64,000 nt of DNA from AP-15 sp963781215 (GTDB lineage Bacteria; Pseudomonadota; Alphaproteobacteria; ATCC43930; CGMCC-115725). Below the pieces are notes generated by a model. The model saw only the letters and a list, made by a program, of their open reading frames with translations. It was not told where the DNA came from and searched no databases. Positions within the stretch are counted from its first letter, which is position 1, and every line of letters begins with the position of its first letter. This document shows, in pieces, positions 1-9,033 of this stretch. Location of the stretch: the NCBI GenBank assembly GCA_963781215.1, contig CAWAFE010000038.1, forward strand, positions 124,001 to 188,000. Reading direction: 5' to 3'. The position numbers and the translations under genes were made by a program.

Positions 1-366
1 CTCGGCCCGCTCGTCCCGCGCCGGGAAAATCGTGGTGAGCTTTTCCTGCGGCACCCGCGCACCGATCGCCTCGGCGACTTCCCACTGAGCGTAGATCGGC
101 GCGCCTGTCTGGCGATGAAGCCGCAGCGCGATCTCGGCGAGCGCCTCGTTGACCGGCCCCGGCTGGCGATTGCCGTTGGGCTGCATGCGATTGCCAAAGG
201 TGAAGGCAAGGATCGTCGCGATTTGCTGCGGCGCGATCTCGGGCGCGCGCCACGACAGCACGTCTTCGCCGAGAAGCCGAGCGAGTTCTTCTGCCGTCGC
301 CTGGTCTGCAAGCTCATCTGCGAGATGGACCGCGATCTGGCCGAGCAGATTTTCAGAGACAGCCAT
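1..366 (-). CDS. Hypothetical protein, N-terminal 122 residues (runs off the window)
   Basis: An open frame runs on the minus strand from ATG at 366 to the window edge without a stop. The protein begins MAVSENLLGQIAVHLADELA, is soluble-looking and starts with a helical segment. A later stretch, APIYAQWEVAEAIGARVP followed by TIFPARDERAE, loosely recalls the start of YdcF/DUF218-type proteins, but this is a weak impression. It is divergent from the ABC binding-protein gene at 456, with about 90 bp between them. Codon use matches the neighbours. Without the C-terminal part no function can be given. Confidence 0.6.
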   Translation of the reverse strand, partial: MAVSENLLGQIAVHLADELADQATAEELARLLGEDVLSWRAPEIAPQQIATILAFTFGNRMQPNGNRQPGPVNEALAEIALRLHRQTGAPIYAQWEVAEAIGARVPQEKLTTIFPARDERAE

Positions 367-455
367 GGTTGAGCCCTTTCGCCGGAGCGCCTGGCGGCTT
401 GTCAGGTAATTCCCGCTCTGCCAGGATCACAGCAAGAGCGAGAGGAGCCGGGAAG

Positions 456-1802
456 ATGACAATACTCGGGCCGCGGCCGCGGCGGCGACAGTTATTGCAG
501 GCGGGCGCGGCGGCGGCGGGAGCTCTGATACTGCCCGGCAGGGCGCCGGCGCAGGGCGGCGCCAAGCCGCTGTCCGGCACCACGCTGAACATCGCGTGCT
601 GGAGCTCGCCGTATGCGAAGCTCTTGACCGAATACGTCCCGCAATTCGAAGCGGCGACCGGTGCCAAGGTCAATTACGAGACCCCGTCCTTCCCGATCTA
701 TAATCAGCGCACCGACGTTGAATTGTCGACCGGCGGTTCGGCGTACGACGTGCTCAACGTCACCTTCATCTACATCGGCCGCTGGATCGGCGCCGGCTGG
801 TTCATCCCTCTCGATCCGTACCTAAACGATCCGCAAAGAACGCCGGCCGATTGGCAACCCGGCGATTTCCTGCCCGGGGCCACCGCGGCATTCAAGGACC
901 CGTCAGGGAAGCTCTACGCGATCCCATGGACCGCCGACATCTACATGGCCGGGGCCGGGCGCTTCGATCTGTTCGAAAAGGCCGGCAAAGCGATGCCCGA
1001 CACCTTCGACGAGGTGGTGGGGACAATGAAGGCGGTGCACATGAAGGACGGCGTCCCCGCCTTCTTGACCGAGAACCATTACGGCTGGAGCTTCATCCCC
1101 TGGTTGCAGGGCTTTGGCGGCAACGTCTTCCGTGACCCGCCGGAGGATTTGATGCCGGTGCTCGACACCCCCGAGGCGATCGCGGGCGCGGATTTCTTTG
1201 CCAAACTGGTGCACGACTTCGGGCCCGACGGGGCGATCTCCTATACCTACGACCAGGTCGTCGCGACGCTCAAAGCCGGCCGCGCCAATTACTCGCCCAA
1301 TGGCCAAATTTTCGTCCTTCAGATGGGCGCTAAGGACAGCAAGGTCGCCAACACCTGCAATTTCTCGATGTGCCCGGCCGGGCCGCAGGGGCGGTTTCCC
1401 GGCGTGGCGACGCATGGCTGGGGCATCCCGACCGGCTCGAAGAACAAGGACGCCGCCTGGCAATTCATTACCTGGGCAATGTCAAAGCCGGTTATCCAGC
1501 GAATGGTCGCCGAGCGCGGCTACAGCTCGATCACCCGGCGCTCGCTGATCGACAGCCCCGAATTCAAGGGCAAGCTCACCATCAACGGGCACGATATCGT
1601 CAAAATCTATCTCGATACCATCGCTCTCGGCGAGCGGGGCTACATGAAATACCGGACGATCTACGTCTACCCGCAAGTCGACAAGCAGATCGACATCGCC
1701 ATCCAGAACATCGCCTCAGGGCAGATGTCGGCCAAGGAGGCGATGCAACAGGCGCAGCAGAACTCGCTGGCTGAGCTGAAGCGGGCCGGCATCAAGCTCT
1801 AG
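456..1802 (+). CDS. ABC transporter extracellular solute-binding protein, family 1
   Basis: Periplasmic binding component of a sugar-type (CUT1) ABC importer. ATG at 456 is chosen over an in-frame upstream start at 369 because AGAGGAG lies just before it and because the protein then opens with a twin-arginine export signal (PRPRRRQLLQAG, alanine-rich core, cleavage near PAQ). The mature part has the family-1 pattern: LNIACWSSPYAKLLTEYVPQ near the N-terminus, then a YDVLNVTF region, and a late segment GWGIPTGSKNKDAAWQFITW typical of the hinge domain. Length of 448 residues is normal. Two permease genes follow within 10 bp, so this is a three-gene operon. The substrate is not evident; sugar, polyol or a similar polar compound is inferred from the family. 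Confidence 0.85.
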   Translation: MTILGPRPRRRQLLQAGAAAAGALILPGRAPAQGGAKPLSGTTLNIACWSSPYAKLLTEYVPQFEAATGAKVNYETPSFPIYNQRTDVELSTGGSAYDVLNVTFIYIGRWIGAGWFIPLDPYLNDPQRTPADWQPGDFLPGATAAFKDPSGKLYAIPWTADIYMAGAGRFDLFEKAGKAMPDTFDEVVGTMKAVHMKDGVPAFLTENHYGWSFIPWLQGFGGNVFRDPPEDLMPVLDTPEAIAGADFFAKLVHDFGPDGAISYTYDQVVATLKAGRANYSPNGQIFVLQMGAKDSKVANTCNFSMCPAGPQGRFPGVATHGWGIPTGSKNKDAAWQFITWAMSKPVIQRMVAERGYSSITRRSLIDSPEFKGKLTINGHDIVKIYLDTIALGERGYMKYRTIYVYPQVDKQIDIAIQNIASGQMSAKEAMQQAQQNSLAELKRAGIKL

Positions 1803-1809
1803 GGAAAAT

Positions 1810-2763
1810 GTGGCAACGCAGCCGGCCTCGATAGAAGAGGCCGCGGGCAGGCGCCGGCCGGCGCATACAGCGCTGTCGGGTTGGCAGCGTCACCAGGGGC
1901 GCGCCTTCGCCTTGGGTCTGCTCCCCGCCCTCCTGGTCTTGGTGGCGATAACGCTCGGCCCGACGATCTACCTAGTGGTTACCAGCCTCACACCGCTCAA
2001 CCCGGTCCACCCGCACAGCGCTACCGACTTCTCCGATCCGGCCGGCAATTATCGAGCACTGATGGCGGATGCGCGTTTCCTCAATTCGCTATGGGTCCAG
2101 TCAAAATTGTCGGTCGCGACCGTCGCGTTGCAACTGGGGATCGGGCTCGGCGTCGCCCTGCTGCTCAATGCCGGCTCGCGCTTTCTCGAGGCAGTACGCA
2201 CCGCCTTTATCTTGCCGATGGTATTACCGCCGATCGTCGTAGCGGTGGTCTGGAAGGTGATCTTCACCCCGGATGTCAGCCCGATGCATCGGGCGCTCGT
2301 TGCGGTCGGACTGCCAGTGCACTCGCTGATCGCTAACCCTGACACCGCGCTCTGGGCGATCGCTGTCGCCGACACCTGGGAGTGGTTCCCGTTCACCATG
2401 CTGATGGTGCTGGCGGCGTTGCAGATGATCCCTGGCGAGCCGATCGACGCCGCCCGGATCGATGGCGCCGGCCGCCTCGCATTGTTCCGCTATATCCTCT
2501 TGCCCTATCTTCGCCCGACACTCGTCGTCGCCGGCCTGTTCCGGCTGATCGACAGCATCAAGGCCTTTCCCCTAATTTACGTATTGACCAATGGCGGTCC
2601 CGGAACTGCGACCGAGGTGACCAATTATTACGCCTTTGTCGAATCGTTCAATTTCTCCTATTGGGGTTACGGCAGTGCGATCGCGACATTGATGGTCGCC
2701 GGCGTATTGCTGTTGAGCTGGATCATCGGCCGACTCGGCGTTGAGTTGGAGCGCGATGAATAG
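1810..2763 (+). CDS. ABC transporter permease, MalF/UgpA type
   Basis: Inner-membrane permease, 317 residues, starting at GTG 1810 seven bases after the binding-protein stop. About six hydrophobic segments are visible, the first at ALGLLPALLVLVAITLGP. The cytoplasmic EAA loop that docks the ATPase reads EPIDAARIDGAGRLALFRYI. The segment LTNGGPGTATEVTNYY is a common MalF-family signature. It overlaps the next permease by 8 bp, indicating translational coupling. The two permeases would form the heterodimeric channel served by the upstream binding protein. Confidence 0.88.
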   Translation: MATQPASIEEAAGRRRPAHTALSGWQRHQGRAFALGLLPALLVLVAITLGPTIYLVVTSLTPLNPVHPHSATDFSDPAGNYRALMADARFLNSLWVQSKLSVATVALQLGIGLGVALLLNAGSRFLEAVRTAFILPMVLPPIVVAVVWKVIFTPDVSPMHRALVAVGLPVHSLIANPDTALWAIAVADTWEWFPFTMLMVLAALQMIPGEPIDAARIDGAGRLALFRYILLPYLRPTLVVAGLFRLIDSIKAFPLIYVLTNGGPGTATEVTNYYAFVESFNFSYWGYGSAIATLMVAGVLLLSWIIGRLGVELERDE

Positions 2764-3562
2764 CGAACGCGGCGTTCTTTACGGCACCGCGGTGCTGTTG
2801 CTGGTGGTCGTGCTATTTCCGGCACTCTGGATGCTGCAATTGTCGTTCCGCGCCGGTGGTGATATTTTCGATCTCAGCCTCATCTTCACGCCGACTCTCG
2901 ACAATTACCGGGCATTGTGGACAGGGCTGTTTCCCGGCTCCTTTGGCAACAGCGTGGTGGTCAGCCTCGCTGCCACGGCTTTGTCACTCTTGTTCGGCGT
3001 CCCCGCCGCCTATGCGCTGTCGCGCTGGCGTTTCCGGGCGCGCCGCTCCGTCGCCTTGTGGATCCTCGCAACGCGCATGGCGCCGCCAGTCGCCTTCACG
3101 ATCCCCTTTTTCCTCGCCTATCGCTTTCTCGGGCTGATCGACAGCATCGCTGGGCTCATAATCATCTATCTGACCTTCAACCTCGCGCTTGTCATCTGGA
3201 TGATGCGGAATTTCTTCGACGGCGTGCCGCGCGCACTCGAAGAAGCCGCCTGGATCGACGGTTGCGGCGTGTGGAGCGCGTTCCGCCTGATCGCCCTGCC
3301 CCTTGCCGCTCCGGGTTTGGCGGCCACCGGCGTATTGTGCTTCATCCTGTCGTGGAACGATTTCTTTTATGCGCTGATCTTAACGCGCACCAAGGCGATG
3401 ACGGCACCGGTCGCGATCGTCAACTTTATGCAGTACGAAGGCTGGGAGTGGGGCAAGATCGCCGCCGGCGGAACCCTCGTCATGCTGCCGGTCGTCCTCT
3501 TCAGCATCTTCGTGCGCCGCTATCTCGTGCGCGGGCTGGCCGCTGGGGGCGTCAAGGAGTGA
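2756..3562 (+). CDS. ABC transporter permease, MalG/UgpE type
   Basis: Second membrane subunit of the importer. ATG at 2756 overlaps the end of the preceding gene and is preceded by TTGGAG; an in-frame GTG at 2741 is less likely. Six hydrophobic segments are seen, with the EAA loop at PRALEEAAWIDGCGVWSAFR and the MalG-like ending SWNDFFYALILTRTKAM. About 50 bp after its stop the sequence becomes an aldehyde-dehydrogenase remnant, and no ATPase gene follows. CUT1 operons often carry a MalK-type ATPase or borrow one encoded elsewhere, so the missing ATPase may be shared or may have been lost when the remnant arrived. Confidence 0.87.
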   Translation: MNSERGVLYGTAVLLLVVVLFPALWMLQLSFRAGGDIFDLSLIFTPTLDNYRALWTGLFPGSFGNSVVVSLAATALSLLFGVPAAYALSRWRFRARRSVALWILATRMAPPVAFTIPFFLAYRFLGLIDSIAGLIIIYLTFNLALVIWMMRNFFDGVPRALEEAAWIDGCGVWSAFRLIALPLAAPGLAATGVLCFILSWNDFFYALILTRTKAMTAPVAIVNFMQYEGWEWGKIAAGGTLVMLPVVLFSIFVRRYLVRGLAAGGVKE

Positions 3563-3615
3563 TCCCACCCCGTCTCAAAGTGCGACACCGCCGGCATGTG
3601 ACGCTGCCCCGCTCA

Positions 3616-4180
3616 TCTACGACGGGTCCACCAGCGCCTGCCCGAGACCGCCGGGGCGATGAAGGTTGCCGACGGCTTCGAGCCGGGGGCGGTGATCGGC
3701 CCGCTGATCGACATGAAGGCGGTCGAGAAGGTCGAGGCGCACATCGCCGACGCCGTCAAGAAGGGCGCCAAGGTGGTCCTCGGCGGGAAGCGCGCCGCAA
3801 GTTAATGTCCAGGTGGGGCGGCAGCTTCTTCGAGCCGACGGTGCTGACCGATGTGACGATCGACATGGTCATCACCAAGGAGGAAACCTTCGGCCCGGTC
3901 GCCCCGCTCTACCGCTTCAAGAGCGAGGAGGACGCGGTCAAGATGGCCAACGACACCGAATTCGGCCTCGCCTCGTATTTCTACAGCCGCGACATCGGCC
4001 GCATCTGGCGCGTCGCCGAGGCCCTCGAATACGGCATCGTCGGCATCAACGAGGGCATCATCTCGACCGAGATTGCCCCGTTCGGCGGCATCAACGAAGC
4101 GGCATCGGCCGCGAAGGCTCGAAATACGGCATCGAGGGATCCTTTGAGGCCAATATCTCTACATCTGCCGCACTGACCGC
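3616..4180 (+). pseudogene. SSDH-like aldehyde dehydrogenase fragment, copy 1
   Basis: Remnant of the C-terminal half of an NAD(P)-dependent succinate-semialdehyde dehydrogenase-type protein. Recognisable stretches are ETAGAMKVADGFEPGAVIGP, then after a frame change WGGSFFEPTVLTDVTIDMVI, and KEETFGPVAPLYRFKSEEDA followed by YSRDIGRIWRVAEALEYGI. The N-terminal half with the catalytic Cys and Glu is missing. The frame breaks after GGKRAAS (about 3800), and near the C-terminus the sequence degrades (FGGINEAASAAK instead of FGGMKESGIGRE). It directly follows the ABC permease operon. The same frame break occurs in copy 2 (6649-7385). Not a functional gene. Confidence 0.85.
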
Positions 4181-4229
4181 TGAGTATCGAGGAAAATCGC
4201 GGTGATATCGGCGTTTGGGAGTCGGTCTA

Positions 4230-6470
4230 CTATGACCGACACTCGACCGAGGCCGAGAAACCCGACGCGCGGGCCGCCAGATCCGGCGGAGACAGAGTGT
4301 CATTCCCCAACGAACCAGTGCGGACAGCGATGCCATTTGCTTCCAAGAAGGATGTCACTATTGATGACTTTATTGCGAAGTTTATATTTTCCGCTAGGTC
4401 GTTGGTTATCCGTGCGAGCTTTATAGCATTGATCTTTGCTACGACGGTCCCAACGACATTTCCCGCTTGATCGAGCAAAGGTCCGCCGCTGTTACCCGGC
4501 TGAACGGGTGCAGAGATCTGCACCATGCGCGTATCGTCACCGATTCCGGCGGCAGCAGTGATATTACCAAGCGTGAAGTTGCCGCTCGTCGCCAAGAGCC
4601 CATGCAGTGGAAAGCCAAAGACAGCGATGCTTTCGCCAAGCCGCACGCCGGTACGCAGGACCGCGACAGATTTGGGTCTCAGATCGCTCGCAAGAAGAAC
4701 AAGATCGTTGACGGGATCGCGTGCAACTACGCGAGCTTGGACAGGATTCACGCCAACGGACACGGTGATGCTGCGGCAACCCTCGACAACATGCGCATTG
4801 GTGATCAAGTCGCCATCCGCGGTAACTATGTAACCTGAGCCGCTCGCATTGATCTGTCCCGGAGCGGCCGGCTCGTCAGGTTCAGGTTGAGACGGACGAG
4901 CCGGCGGTGTGACGGCGAGCTCCGGCGGGACTGCATGGACTGCCGCAGCCGCTGTTTCTTGACCTTCAATATAGGCATTAGTAATCAAGTGCTTTCGCAG
5001 TGCCTCTGGGAATGAGACACGTTTCTTTAAGCCGCCTGGGCACTTATCCAAAGGCGCTCCCGTAGTGCATTCCTCCAGCAACCAATCGCTGTTGTGGTCA
5101 TAAGATACGAGCATCCGAGCCCACGCATCGTCAAATTGACCTACCAAAACCTTGGCCGCGACCCAGCCGGCCAGGAAGCCATTGGAGTGCCACAGTTCCT
5201 GTGTTCGTTCGGCGGAGTATTCCATTCGATACAGATCTTGCCGCAAAAACTTTGCGTAATCGCGGTGCACGTCGCGAAGTCGGGTCCCTTCCAGTTTTTC
5301 TATGCGGACGGGTGCATACGAAGATGCGTAGCCGTCGAAGGCGTATAGAAAGCTGTTATCAATACTCACCAGCTCGCTTACACCATCTCCGCCGAGATCC
5401 TCAAATTCGTACCCGTCAGCATCGAGCGTGTCGGCTTTCAGAACTGACCACCGCCCATCGCTATCTGACGTCGCGATCTGGGTTACGGTGCAGCAATGCG
5501 CGCCTCCCGTAAAGGATGTCATGACGACCTGCGGCGTCGACCCATTAGGATCGAGCTTTATTAGAAAGACATGCGCGCGCGGCTGATCAGATGCTACGTC
5601 AGGAACCCCTCTGATGGTGAAAACTGTTTTGTCGCCGACGCGGCCGGCTAAAACGGGGACGAAGCCACTCCGGTCGGCTGTGCTGTCCGGCACCCGTGAA
5701 ACCGATAAGGAAATCGCGCCATAATCTAACTTGGCTGGCTTTTTCCCATCATAATTCACTTCCGCGAAAATGGGTGACCGTATTCGCCAAATCTCTTCGG
5801 TCCAGCTATCACCGCGTGACAAAAAAGCATCACCGGGGATCGGTCGCATATTCTTGGCTCGCTCTCGAAATGTCTGAATATTGGTTGTATGCTTTGGCCC
5901 GATAATTACGGCATAGATACCATTATTTGATTTGACAACCCTAACCGACGGGAAATCGCCCCTGTAATATCGGGCGATCCCAATAGCTTCGTCCGCGTCG
6001 CGAAGACTCGCGAGGACCACCCACCGCTGATCACCCGGGAGCTTGAGCGACCGCGCTGCTGCTGCCGTATCCACCGTTGTTCCTGGCGAAGAGGCCGAGG
6101 CGCCTTCTGTTCCGCCGTATGCGCGGATAAACGCGAGGCGAACCTCTGCCGCTTTCCTGAAACACTCCTTGATTGAAATAGGCACGGGAATTTGCGGTGG
6201 GCGATCTGGCGGGACGCCGCAGGTTGTCGCGTACGATCGGACCCATGCTTTTTGGTTTTCCCAAAGCTCCGGCCAGCGATCTTCGCCGATGCGCGCTCGA
6301 ACCTCGTCAATCGCCGCTTGGCGCTCGTCGGCGAGCGTCATCAGTTCAGGATCGCTGCAAATCACGATGCTCGACGGCAGCGTCACACCGGCGCACTCGA
6401 AACCTGTCGCGGTGCCGCTGCCGACCATAAGCACTATCATCAGGGCCAAAAGAGCTGGCATCTCGACCAC
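4230..6470 (-). CDS. Exported trypsin-like serine protease with LprI-like and SPOR-like N-terminal regions
   Basis: A 746-residue protein with a hydrophobic signal (ALLALMIVLMVGSG). Residues about 24-115 resemble LprI/DUF1311 modules (cysteine-flanked, ADERQAAIDEVRARIG). Residues about 145-200 resemble a SPOR-type fold (RWVVLASLRDADEAIGIARY, later YAVIIGPK). A middle part of about 300 residues is unrecognised but reads like a beta-rich exported domain (SFTGGAHCCTVTQI). The C-terminal 200 residues are an S1C/DegP-like protease: GSGYIVTADGDLITNAHVVE with His near 560, Asp in ARDPVNDLVLL near 585-589, and nucleophile Ser in QPGNSGGPLL near 661. All three catalytic residues are present and there is no PDZ domain. 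It stands alone between two SSDH remnants. The signal predicts periplasmic location; the target is unknown. Confidence 0.8.
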   Translation of the reverse strand: MVEMPALLALMIVLMVGSGTATGFECAGVTLPSSIVICSDPELMTLADERQAAIDEVRARIGEDRWPELWENQKAWVRSYATTCGVPPDRPPQIPVPISIKECFRKAAEVRLAFIRAYGGTEGASASSPGTTVDTAAAARSLKLPGDQRWVVLASLRDADEAIGIARYYRGDFPSVRVVKSNNGIYAVIIGPKHTTNIQTFRERAKNMRPIPGDAFLSRGDSWTEEIWRIRSPIFAEVNYDGKKPAKLDYGAISLSVSRVPDSTADRSGFVPVLAGRVGDKTVFTIRGVPDVASDQPRAHVFLIKLDPNGSTPQVVMTSFTGGAHCCTVTQIATSDSDGRWSVLKADTLDADGYEFEDLGGDGVSELVSIDNSFLYAFDGYASSYAPVRIEKLEGTRLRDVHRDYAKFLRQDLYRMEYSAERTQELWHSNGFLAGWVAAKVLVGQFDDAWARMLVSYDHNSDWLLEECTTGAPLDKCPGGLKKRVSFPEALRKHLITNAYIEGQETAAAAVHAVPPELAVTPPARPSQPEPDEPAAPGQINASGSGYIVTADGDLITNAHVVEGCRSITVSVGVNPVQARVVARDPVNDLVLLASDLRPKSVAVLRTGVRLGESIAVFGFPLHGLLATSGNFTLGNITAAAGIGDDTRMVQISAPVQPGNSGGPLLDQAGNVVGTVVAKINAIKLARITNDLAENINFAIKSSIVTSFLEANGIAVRTGSLGNDTLSPPDLAARASGFSASVECRS

Positions 6471-6648
6471 TCCGTGCGTGGGCGCGAGCTAACCACATCA
6501 TCAGTAAAAATTCTATCAATTAACCACTGAGACAGCCTTCTCGACGATGCTACCCGGCGGCCAAGAGCCCCATCCGTGCGAGCCAGAGCCATACTTGTGA
6601 AGTGCCCAAACGGACCTATCAACTCCGGGAGGGGAACCAGGCAGCAAC

Positions 6649-7385
6649 GCGTCTTTGACGACGCCGATATCGAGATGGCGGTAAAGGGGGCGATTGCCTC
6701 GAAATATAGGAACGCCGGCCAGACCTGCGTGTGCGCCAACCGCATCCTGGTGCAGGACGGCGTCTACGAAGACTTTACCAAGCGGCTGGCCGGGACCGCC
6801 GGTGCGATGAAGGTCGCCGACGGGTTCGAGCCGGGTGCGGTGATCGGCCCACTGATCGACATGAAGGCGGTCGAGAAGGTCGAGGCGCACATCGCCGACG
6901 CCGTCAAGAAGGGCGCCAAGGTGGTGACCGGCGGCAAGCGCGCCGCGAGTTAATGTCCAGGTGGGGCGGCAGCTTCTTCGAGCCGACGGTGCTTGACCGA
7001 TGTCACGACCGACATGGTCATCACCAAGGAGGAGACCTTTGGCGCGGTCGCCCCGCTCTATCGGTTCAAGAGCGAAGATGAGGCGGTCAAGATGGCCAAC
7101 GACACCCCCGAATCCTCGCCCGCGGGGGAGGTGAAGGAGGGGGCCGCCGCCTATTTCTACAGCCGCGACATCGGCCGCATCTGGCGCGTCGCCGAAGCCC
7201 TCGAATACGGCATCGTCGGCATCAACGAGGGCATCATCTCGCCAAGGCCCCTGGCGAGATCGCGCCCTTTGGCGGCATGAAGGAAAGCGGCATCGGCCCA
7301 TCTGGTGGTTTACTGGGGCTCAAAATACGGCATCGAAGAATTCCTCGAAGTCAAATACCTCTGCATGGGCGGCATCGACCGCTAG
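6649..7385 (+). pseudogene. SSDH-like aldehyde dehydrogenase fragment, copy 2 (C-terminal half)
   Basis: The best preserved of the five remnants. It starts abruptly at VFDDADIEMAVKGAIASKYR, covers NAGQTCVCANRILVQDG (the loop after the catalytic Cys) and reaches the natural C-terminus CMGGIDR with TAG at 7383-7385. It breaks after GGKRAAS exactly as copy 1 does, shifts again at TVLDRCHD (an extra T near 6993), and carries a palindromic insertion at 7107-7145 replacing EFGLAS. Another frame loss falls near 7240-7320. The N-terminal cofactor domain is missing, so it cannot encode an active enzyme. The preceding 6471-6648 stretch shows nothing recognisable. Confidence 0.87.
7107..7145 (+). repeat. 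Palindromic element inside SSDH copy 2
   Basis: Inserted after the codons for ANDT. The core CTCGCCCGCGGGGGAG folds on itself and is followed by GGTGAAGGAGGGGGCC. This matches the genome-typical CCTC..CCGC..GCGGGG..GAGG..GGGGG pattern also seen at 10353, 22027, 22133 and 25724. Copy 1 of the same gene lacks it, which defines it as an insertion. It adds a multiple of three bases, so the frame passes through. Confidence 0.65.
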
Positions 7386-7432
7386 CTCTCGATCGGGCTA
7401 GAGCGGGATCACGATTTCCGGAAGCAGGCAAT

Positions 7433-7457
7433 GCGGCCGCCGGTCTTTTGCGGCCGC
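7433..7457. terminator. GC-rich hairpin between SSDH copy 2 and the OsmC gene
   Basis: A perfect 8-bp inverted repeat, GCGGCCGC at 7433-7440 and 7450-7457, around a 9-base loop. It lies between the converging ends of the SSDH remnant and the OsmC-family gene. No long T run follows, so a bidirectional or Rho-assisted stop is possible but unproven. Confidence 0.35.
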
Positions 7458-7478
7458 GTCGCTGACGAGATCCGGTGG

Positions 7479-8051
7479 TTACTCGACGACGAGGGTCGGC
7501 TTTAGAGCCACCGGCCGGGACAGGTTGTAGAAGTTGGGTGAGGTTGCCATCACTGCCTCGTGAATCTCGGCAAATTGCTCCTTGGTGCCGTTACCTTTGA
7601 TGCGCACCTTGTAGCGCAAGTTGTCGTAGCCTCGCGTCACCGCGGGATCGATGCCGAGAAAGCCGCGGAGATCGATCTCTCCTTCAGTCTCGATTGCGAG
7701 GTTCTCAAGAGTGATTCCGCGCACCGCGCACTGTGCGACGTACCCAACCATTATGCAGGCGTTGAGCGCTGCGATCAGGTGTTCCTGCGGGTTGGCAAAC
7801 CGGTTGGAGCCGCCGAGTTCGCGCGGCTCGTCGATGTCGATCGTAAAGCGGCGCGCCACCTCCTCGCCGCCAATGCCGAAGCCCTCGACTTCCGCACGGC
7901 TGCGCGTCTGGCCTTGCCAGGTCGTGGCGACCCGCCACTGCGTCTTGCCTTTCGCGGGATCCTTCCTGACGCCCTCGATCAGGGCGAACAGGTCGTCGAC
8001 ATTGATGCCGTTGACGACGTTCTGCGCAACGGTCACTGCGTTGCCATCCAT
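7479..8051 (-). CDS. OsmC family protein
   Basis: A 190-residue member of the OsmC/Ohr fold, typically thiol-dependent peroxidases acting on organic hydroperoxides in the cytoplasm. The central helix carries the family context NPQEHLIAALNACIMVGYVA with Cys, and a second Cys follows in AQCAVRGITLEN. The pattern FTIDIDEPRELGGSNR is typical of longer OsmC proteins. It begins about 50 bp after the end of the diiron protein gene (8101) on the same strand, so the two probably form an operon divergent from the AraC regulator at 9181. Peroxide detoxification is inferred from the family. Confidence 0.82.
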   Translation of the reverse strand: MDGNAVTVAQNVVNGINVDDLFALIEGVRKDPAKGKTQWRVATTWQGQTRSRAEVEGFGIGGEEVARRFTIDIDEPRELGGSNRFANPQEHLIAALNACIMVGYVAQCAVRGITLENLAIETEGEIDLRGFLGIDPAVTRGYDNLRYKVRIKGNGTKEQFAEIHEAVMATSPNFYNLSRPVALKPTLVVE

Positions 8052-8100
8052 GATTAGTCTCCTCTCTCTTGCTCAGTGATTGAAACGGCGTGTGATCGGC

Positions 8101-9033
8101 TTAATGCAGCGTGGCGAGGGCGGCTTGAATGCGCTGGCCCTGGCTTTCGGTGATCAGTCCGGTAAGCACCTTGCCGAAATGCGGGTGGCGCGCGCCCGAG
8201 TGGATGTATTGCCAGCGGTAGGCGGCAAGAAACGCGCCCTCCACCACAAGTGCCTCGTCCGCCTCTACGACACGGCCGCAATTGGCGGCGAAATAGCCGG
8301 CATCGGCTGCGGCTTGTGCCTGCAAAATTCCGTCCACTGCGGCGATCAGCCCGATGAAATCGTCGACCGCCCGGTCGCGTTCTTCCGCCGTCAGACCGGC
8401 GTCGTGCCGTAGGAACTCGAGCTCGTCGAGGAGCGCGTGCTGGCACTCCTCCTTCCAGTGATACAGGAATACATCCTTGAACAGCTCGGACATCTCGGTG
8501 TCGGGGTCGATGCTCTGGCGATAGTGAGCCTGAGTGAAGAGCTCAATATCCAAAGTCAGTGCCAGCACCGCCCAGGTGCTCTTGCCGAGCACGGCGCCGG
8601 CGACTGTGTTAGGGTCGAAGTCAAAGCGGTAGCCCCCGGGCAGAACCTCGCCGACCATCGCCTCGATGCGGCGGAACAACGCCTGGTGCTTCAGCTCCTC
8701 GTCGCTGAAGCGGACCAGCGCTTCGACCGCAACCTGGTCGCCAAGCGCGTGATCGCGGCTCAGTTCCAGGACCTTGGCGTTGATGAACCGCTCGACCAAG
8801 CCAAAGACGTTGGCGTAAGTGCGGCCCTGGATCTGGCTCACGAGCCGCTTTTCACCAGGGGACAGGGTCGTGAACCCGTCGGCGAGCGACAGCCCGTCCG
8901 GCAGGAATTTGTGGCCGGCGTCGAACCGGCGCCCCCGGATCACGTCCTCGTCGATGTCCCAGCGGACCCGTTTGGACGACTGGATGCAGCGGGCGTACCG
9001 GCTGCCGTCGGGAATCCTGTCGATTACAGTCAT
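8101..9033 (-). CDS. Ferritin-like diiron protein (putative oxygenase)
   Basis: A 310-residue, mostly helical protein with two carboxylate/histidine motifs of the diiron ferritin-like superfamily: EELKH at about 112-116 and EECQH at about 195-199. Helix-borne Glu residues near 81 (ERFINAK) and 164 (LDIELF) could supply the remaining ligands. The layout resembles AurF-like or other small diiron oxygenases more than ferritin storage proteins, but I cannot assign a substrate. It is first in a probable operon with the OsmC gene, and an AraC regulator is divergently transcribed 147 bp away. Oxidative chemistry next to a peroxide-handling protein makes a stress or catabolic oxidation role plausible. 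Confidence 0.65.
   Translation of the reverse strand: MTVIDRIPDGSRYARCIQSSKRVRWDIDEDVIRGRRFDAGHKFLPDGLSLADGFTTLSPGEKRLVSQIQGRTYANVFGLVERFINAKVLELSRDHALGDQVAVEALVRFSDEELKHQALFRRIEAMVGEVLPGGYRFDFDPNTVAGAVLGKSTWAVLALTLDIELFTQAHYRQSIDPDTEMSELFKDVFLYHWKEECQHALLDELEFLRHDAGLTAEERDRAVDDFIGLIAAVDGILQAQAAADAGYFAANCGRVVEADEALVVEGAFLAAYRWQYIHSGARHPHFGKVLTGLITESQGQRIQAALATLH

Noticed and set aside
2917..4176. 419-residue frame joining permease sequence to SSDH fragment 1
   Set aside because: The first part is an out-of-frame reading of the MalG-type permease; only the end matches SSDH.
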